NCBI GenBank assembly: GCA_017408985.1
Contig: JAFQTO010000038.1
Coordinates: 48,144-112,143, forward strand
Source: Clostridia bacterium
GTDB taxonomy: Bacteria; Bacillota; Clostridia; Oscillospirales; Butyricicoccaceae
Reading direction: 5' to 3'
DNA: 64,000 bases
In this document: one piece after another, positions 61,114 through 64,000 of the stretch
How positions within the stretch are numbered: position 1 is the stretch's first letter
Layout: the number at the start of each line of letters is the position of its first letter
Translations under genes and position numbers: made by a program
Notes under the pieces: generated by a model
Told to the model about the DNA's origin: nothing
The model's input: only the letters and a program-made list of their open reading frames with translations
The model's database searches: none

Positions 61114-61880
61114 CCCCCTTTGAATTTCGTCAGCTGATCCGAAGTCAGACACATACAGGCCCCACCGCAGGCTTCTGCCCCGGCTACGCGCAGGCCAATC
61201 TGGTAGTTCTGCCCAGAGACCTTGCATACGATTTTTTGCTCTTTGCACAGCGCAACCCCAAATCCTGCCCCCTGCTTGAGGTCACCGACACCGGCAGCCG
61301 TTTCCTCAAGGATATCGCAAAGGGTGCGGATATTGCCACCGATCTGCCCAAATACCGTGTATACGAGCACGGTGTTATGACGGGCGAATATACCGACGTT
61401 TCCCATCTGTGGCGTGACGATCTGGTGAGTTTTCTGATCGGATGCAGTTTCTCTTTTGAAGGTGAGCTGCTTGAAACGGGCGTACCCGTAAGGCACATAG
61501 AGCAAAACTGCAACGTGCCTATGTATCTGACCAATATCCCCTGCGCACCTGCCGGGGTATTCAAAGGCAATATGGTAGTCAGCATGCGTCCCATGCCCTA
61601 TGATCAGATAGTCAAGTCGGTGCTTGTCACCGGCGCTATGCCCAAGGTACACGGCGCACCCGTACACATCGGCAACCCCTCTGTGATCGGCATCAAGGAC
61701 GTAAACAAGCCCGATTTCGGTGATGCGGTCACCATCAAGGATGGTGAAGTCCCCGTGTTCTGGCCCTGCGGCGTTACCCCTCAGGCGGCTCTGATGGCAA
61801 GCAAGCCAGCATTTGCCATAACCCACGCACCCGGTCATATGCTGGTGACCGACGTCAAGAATATTGATCTCAAATATTGA
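61110..61880 (+). CDS. DUF1445 putative hydro-lyase (YcsI-like; N-terminal half of D-glutamate cyclase)
   Basis: 256 residues from the ATG at 61110, which overlaps the pxpC stop. [63 protein letters not shown] and [13 protein letters not shown] are the DUF1445 signatures. B. subtilis YcsI sits in the same kip/pxp context. In mammals the mitochondrial D-glutamate cyclase (DGLUCY) is a fusion of this domain with the DUF4392/GLUCM_C domain encoded two genes downstream here. Likely role: interconversion of D-glutamate and 5-oxo-D-proline, or another oxoproline-linked hydro-lyase step. Confidence 0.88.
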   Translation: MTPFEFRQLIRSQTHTGPTAGFCPGYAQANLVVLPRDLAYDFLLFAQRNPKSCPLLEVTDTGSRFLKDIAKGADIATDLPKYRVYEHGVMTGEYTDVSHLWRDDLVSFLIGCSFSFEGELLETGVPVRHIEQNCNVPMYLTNIPCAPAGVFKGNMVVSMRPMPYDQIVKSVLVTGAMPKVHGAPVHIGNPSVIGIKDVNKPDFGDAVTIKDGEVPVFWPCGVTPQAALMASKPAFAITHAPGHMLVTDVKNIDLKY

Positions 61881-61888
61881 GGTGGAGT

Positions 61889-62656
61889 ATGAAACGAGTA
61901 GATCTCAACTGCGATCTCGGTGAGAGTTTCGGCAATTACACTTGCGGTATGGATGCAAGTGTGATCCCCCATATCAGTTCTGCAAACGTAGCCTGCTCCT
62001 TTCACGCAGGCGATCCGCTGGTGATGGAAAAGACGGTGGCGCTTGCCGCAAAGTATAACACAGCCGTAGGCGCACACCCGGGGTATCCCGACCTTGTGGG
62101 ATTCGGCAGACGCAATATGGCGGTCTCCCCCGCCGAGCTCAAAGCTATGGTGATCTATCAGATCGGTGCCCTCAAGGCATTCTGCCGCTCTCAGGGCGTG
62201 ACTCTGCAGCACGTCAAGCCTCACGGCGCTATGTACAATATGGCAGCCAAAGACCGCAAGCTTGCCGACGCCATCTGCGAGGCTATCGCGGAAGTCGACA
62301 GCAATCTGATCCTGCTCGGTCTGTCGGGCAGCGAGATGCTGAAAGCGGCAAAGGACAAGGGTCTGCGCTATGCCAGCGAGGTGTTTGCCGACCGCGCTTA
62401 TGAGGCCGACGGCTCGCTGACACCCCGCTCTCTTGAAGGCTCTGTCATCACCGACGAAGACGAGGCTATAGCCCGCGTACTGCAGATGGTGCAAAAAGGC
62501 ACGGTAGTTGCACGCACGGGCGAAGAAATAGCCATCGAAGCAGACAGTATCTGTCTGCACGGCGACGGAGTCAAGGCTGTGGAGTTTGCAAAGCGCATCC
62601 GTCAGGCGCTCACAGCTGCAGGGGTTGAGATAGTACCTCTGTCACAGCTTAAATAA
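61889..62656 (+). CDS. pxpA: 5-oxoprolinase subunit PxpA (LamB/YcsF family)
   Basis: 255 residues: VDLNCDLGESFGNYTCG at the start (metal site), SSANVACSFHAGDPLVM, AVGAHPGYPDLVGFGRR, VKPHGAMYNMAAKD, and FADRAYEADGSLTPRS near the C-terminus; a deformed TIM-barrel of the polysaccharide-deacetylase-like type. ATG 61889 follows GAGGTGGAG; the upstream TTG is not needed. Completes the PxpABC oxoprolinase, separated from pxpBC by the DUF1445 gene. Confidence 0.94.
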   Translation: MKRVDLNCDLGESFGNYTCGMDASVIPHISSANVACSFHAGDPLVMEKTVALAAKYNTAVGAHPGYPDLVGFGRRNMAVSPAELKAMVIYQIGALKAFCRSQGVTLQHVKPHGAMYNMAAKDRKLADAICEAIAEVDSNLILLGLSGSEMLKAAKDKGLRYASEVFADRAYEADGSLTPRSLEGSVITDEDEAIARVLQMVQKGTVVARTGEEIAIEADSICLHGDGVKAVEFAKRIRQALTAAGVEIVPLSQLK

Positions 62657-62670
62657 GGAGCGGCAGGGAT

Positions 62671-63465
62671 ATGAACGGTATAGAGAGTATTATATTGCAG
62701 CATTCGGCAAGGGGTATGGACGTACTGAAAGAGTATCTGCCCACAAGCTTCTGCACAAACGCCGCCAAAGAGATACTGAGCTGGGAAAAAGGTACGGTAC
62801 TGCTGACAACGGGCTTCTATGTTGGTGGAGCTTGTGAAACCGATGGCCCTCCGGGTACGCTGTTCGTGTGCAAAGCGCTTAAAAACTGCGGGTTCGAGCC
62901 TATCGTCATTACCGACGAGATATGCTGCGGATATTTTGAGGATTTCGGCGTGTCTACCTTTTACGTTGACAAAAATGCCGACGAGCAGGTGTTCAAAGAC
63001 CTCCTCACAGCCTACGCGCCCGTGGGACTTATCTCCATCGAGCGCTGCGGTGAGAATATAAAGGGCGACTATGCAAATATGCGCGGTGTCAGCGTAAGAG
63101 AGCATACCGCGCCCATAGACAAGCTGTTCGGGCTTGCCTCCTGCCCCACAATCGGCATCGGCGACGGCGGAAACGAGATCGGTATGGGCAAGCTTAAGGA
63201 GGTTATCAGCACCCGTCTGTCTCTCTGCCCCTGCAAAACAGCCACCGATCATCTGATCATTGCCACCGTATCCAACTGGGGTGCGCTGGCGCTGGGTGCC
63301 TGTCTGGGATATCTGCCCTCCGACAGCGAGTATATGAGCGCTTATGAAGCCTGCGTAAGCCACGGCTACATTGACGGCATCACAAAAGAAGTTGTGCTGT
63401 CCGAAGACGGGTTCGATCTCAGCGTAGGCAAGGAGCTGCTTGAAGAGATAAAAAAGCTTAAATAA
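62671..63465 (+). CDS. DUF4392 protein (GLUCM_C; C-terminal half of D-glutamate cyclase)
   Basis: 264 residues. TVLLTTGFYVGGACETDGPPGT near the N-terminus, LISIERCGENIKGDYANMRGVSV, and IGIGDGGNEIGMGKLKEVI are the DUF4392 hallmarks; GDGGNE-GMG is also conserved in the C-terminal half of mammalian D-glutamate cyclase. In B. subtilis-type kip operons this gene is usually missing, so the combination with DUF1445 and pxpABC is notable. Last gene of the operon, followed by a hairpin. Substrate assignment is inferred from the mammalian fusion. Confidence 0.87.
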   Translation: MNGIESIILQHSARGMDVLKEYLPTSFCTNAAKEILSWEKGTVLLTTGFYVGGACETDGPPGTLFVCKALKNCGFEPIVITDEICCGYFEDFGVSTFYVDKNADEQVFKDLLTAYAPVGLISIERCGENIKGDYANMRGVSVREHTAPIDKLFGLASCPTIGIGDGGNEIGMGKLKEVISTRLSLCPCKTATDHLIIATVSNWGALALGACLGYLPSDSEYMSAYEACVSHGYIDGITKEVVLSEDGFDLSVGKELLEEIKKLK

Positions 63466-63468
63466 GTC

Positions 63469-63499
63469 AACCGCCTCGGGAGATGATCCTGAGGCGGTT
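63469..63499 (+). terminator. Probable terminator of the pxp operon
   Basis: AACCGCCTC pairs with GAGGCGGTT (the stem may extend by GGG/CCT), just past the DUF4392 stop; only a short T-rich tail. Confidence 0.65.
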
Positions 63500-63535
63500 A
63501 TTCTGTCCGAACGGCGCAGATAAACGAAAAAGGAA

Positions 63536-63568
63536 AAAGGCGGTACAGCTGTTTGCTGTACCGCCTTT
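63536..63568 (-). terminator. Intrinsic terminator after khpA
   Basis: AAAGGCGGTACAGC, loop TGTTT, GCTGTACCGCCTTT; on the minus strand it follows the khpA stop and is succeeded by a T-rich run. Thus rimM and trmD, often next to khpA, are not in this transcript. Confidence 0.85.
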
Positions 63569-63571
63569 GGT

Positions 63572-63811
63572 TCAGTCTACGATATCGACCTGGATTCTCT
63601 TACCGTTTCGCTGACCCAGCGCTTTTGCAAGCACACGGATCTCCTTGGCTATCTTTCCCTGTCTGCCGATGATCTTGCCCATATCCGACTGAGCTGTTTT
63701 CAGCTTGTAGACGATGGTATCGCCTTCCTCGGTTTCGGTGATGGTCACCTGATCGGGAAATTCAACAAGGTTGGAAACGATGTAGGACAGAAGCTCTTTA
63801 ACTTCGTTCAT
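63572..63811 (-). CDS. khpA: KH domain RNA-binding protein KhpA
   Basis: 79-residue type II KH protein; the KIIGRQGKIAKEIRVLAKAL stretch contains the GxxG RNA-binding loop (GRQG). KhpA pairs with KhpB/Jag in Firmicutes and affects cell elongation and sRNA binding. The ATG is 3 nt after the rpsP stop, the standard rpsP-khpA arrangement. Confidence 0.93.
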   Translation of the reverse strand: MNEVKELLSYIVSNLVEFPDQVTITETEEGDTIVYKLKTAQSDMGKIIGRQGKIAKEIRVLAKALGQRNGKRIQVDIVD

Positions 63812-63814
63812 AGC

Positions 63815-64000
63815 TTACAGAACTCCAGCCTTCTTGAGCAGGCTGCGGACTGTATCGGTGGGCTGTGCGCCGTCCTTGATCCAAGCCTGAGCTCTCTCTG
63901 CGTCGACCTTGATCTCAGCAGGCTCCTTCAGGGGATTGTAAGTACCCAGCTCCTCGATGAATCTGCCGTCTCTGGGGAAACGGGAATCCGCTACGACTAT
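63815..64000 (-). CDS. rpsP: 30S ribosomal protein S16, partial (N-terminus beyond window)
   Basis: The last 61 residues are visible: [23 protein letters not shown], the core S16 signature, then a basic C-terminal tail ending SLLKKAGVL before TAA. The start lies off the right edge. Codon use is strongly biased, as expected for a ribosomal protein. Confidence 0.94.
   Translation of the reverse strand: MVVADSRFPRDGRFIEELGTYNPLKEPAEIKVDAERAQAWIKDGAQPTDTVRSLLKKAGVL

Overview
The window looks like chromosomal DNA from an anaerobic, low-to-mid GC Firmicute of the Clostridia, most likely an Oscillospiraceae/Ruminococcus-type organism. The evidence is a T-box leader, strong SigA-type promoters, GGAGG ribosome binding sites, FAD-dependent ThyX, the meso-DAP type DNPR motif in MurE, a YpeB spore-germination protein, and clostridial families such as DUF4349, DUF4830 and DUF1540. 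Lineage is inferred from gene content; no 16S gene is present. I found no IS element, prophage, CRISPR array, tRNA or rRNA gene.

Layout, left to right. 0-2.6 kb: ilvB (cut by the window edge) and ilvA on the minus strand, ilvA behind an isoleucine T-box. 2.6-5.3 kb: a cytidylate-kinase-like protein, a MATE exporter and a frameshifted lipoprotein. 5.4-8.0 kb: a compact membrane-lipid operon (pssA, psd, a MarR regulator, an acyl-ACP thioesterase). 8.2-15 kb: rlmB with a large degenerate P-type ATPase-like membrane protein, a codon-biased EF-G-like GTPase, a DUF4830 lipoprotein and a nucleotidyltransferase. 15-19.3 kb: aspartate kinase, a CDP-alcohol phosphatidyltransferase with an AI-2E family membrane protein, a TetR regulator and a peroxiredoxin.

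19.3-31.6 kb is a dcw cluster on the minus strand: mraZ, rsmH, ftsL, a PASTA penicillin-binding protein, murE, mraY, ftsW, murG, murA, ftsQ, ftsZ. murF, murD, murC and ftsA are absent from it. Divergent from mraZ is a Cys-rich DUF1540 gene whose promoter contains a palindromic LexA-type box. 32-34 kb: rpe and a DUF4349 lipoprotein around a structured intergenic region. 34.2-46.3 kb: a long minus-strand run (tagA-like, thyX, tmk, GNAT, CPBP protease, mltG, alaS, hinT, holA, RNase M5-like, M81 peptidase, cysK). 46.4-55 kb: glyA with a CPBP protease, nth, a phosphodiesterase, three small conserved-looking genes of unknown function, a trpS-tagO unit and ypeB.

55-64 kb holds two salvage modules. 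A MtnA-like isomerase with a class II aldolase resembles the DHAP shunt for 5-deoxyribose salvage. A five-gene operon carries pxpB, pxpC, a DUF1445 protein, pxpA and a DUF4392 protein: the complete ATP-dependent 5-oxoprolinase together with separate genes for both halves of the D-glutamate cyclase known as one fused protein in mammals. The window closes with mrp, khpA and the end of rpsP. The most noteworthy items are the oxoproline/D-glutamate operon, the pseudo-P-type ATPase, the LexA-type promoter of the DUF1540 gene, the DHAP-shunt pair and the small-gene cluster at 49.7-50.7 kb.
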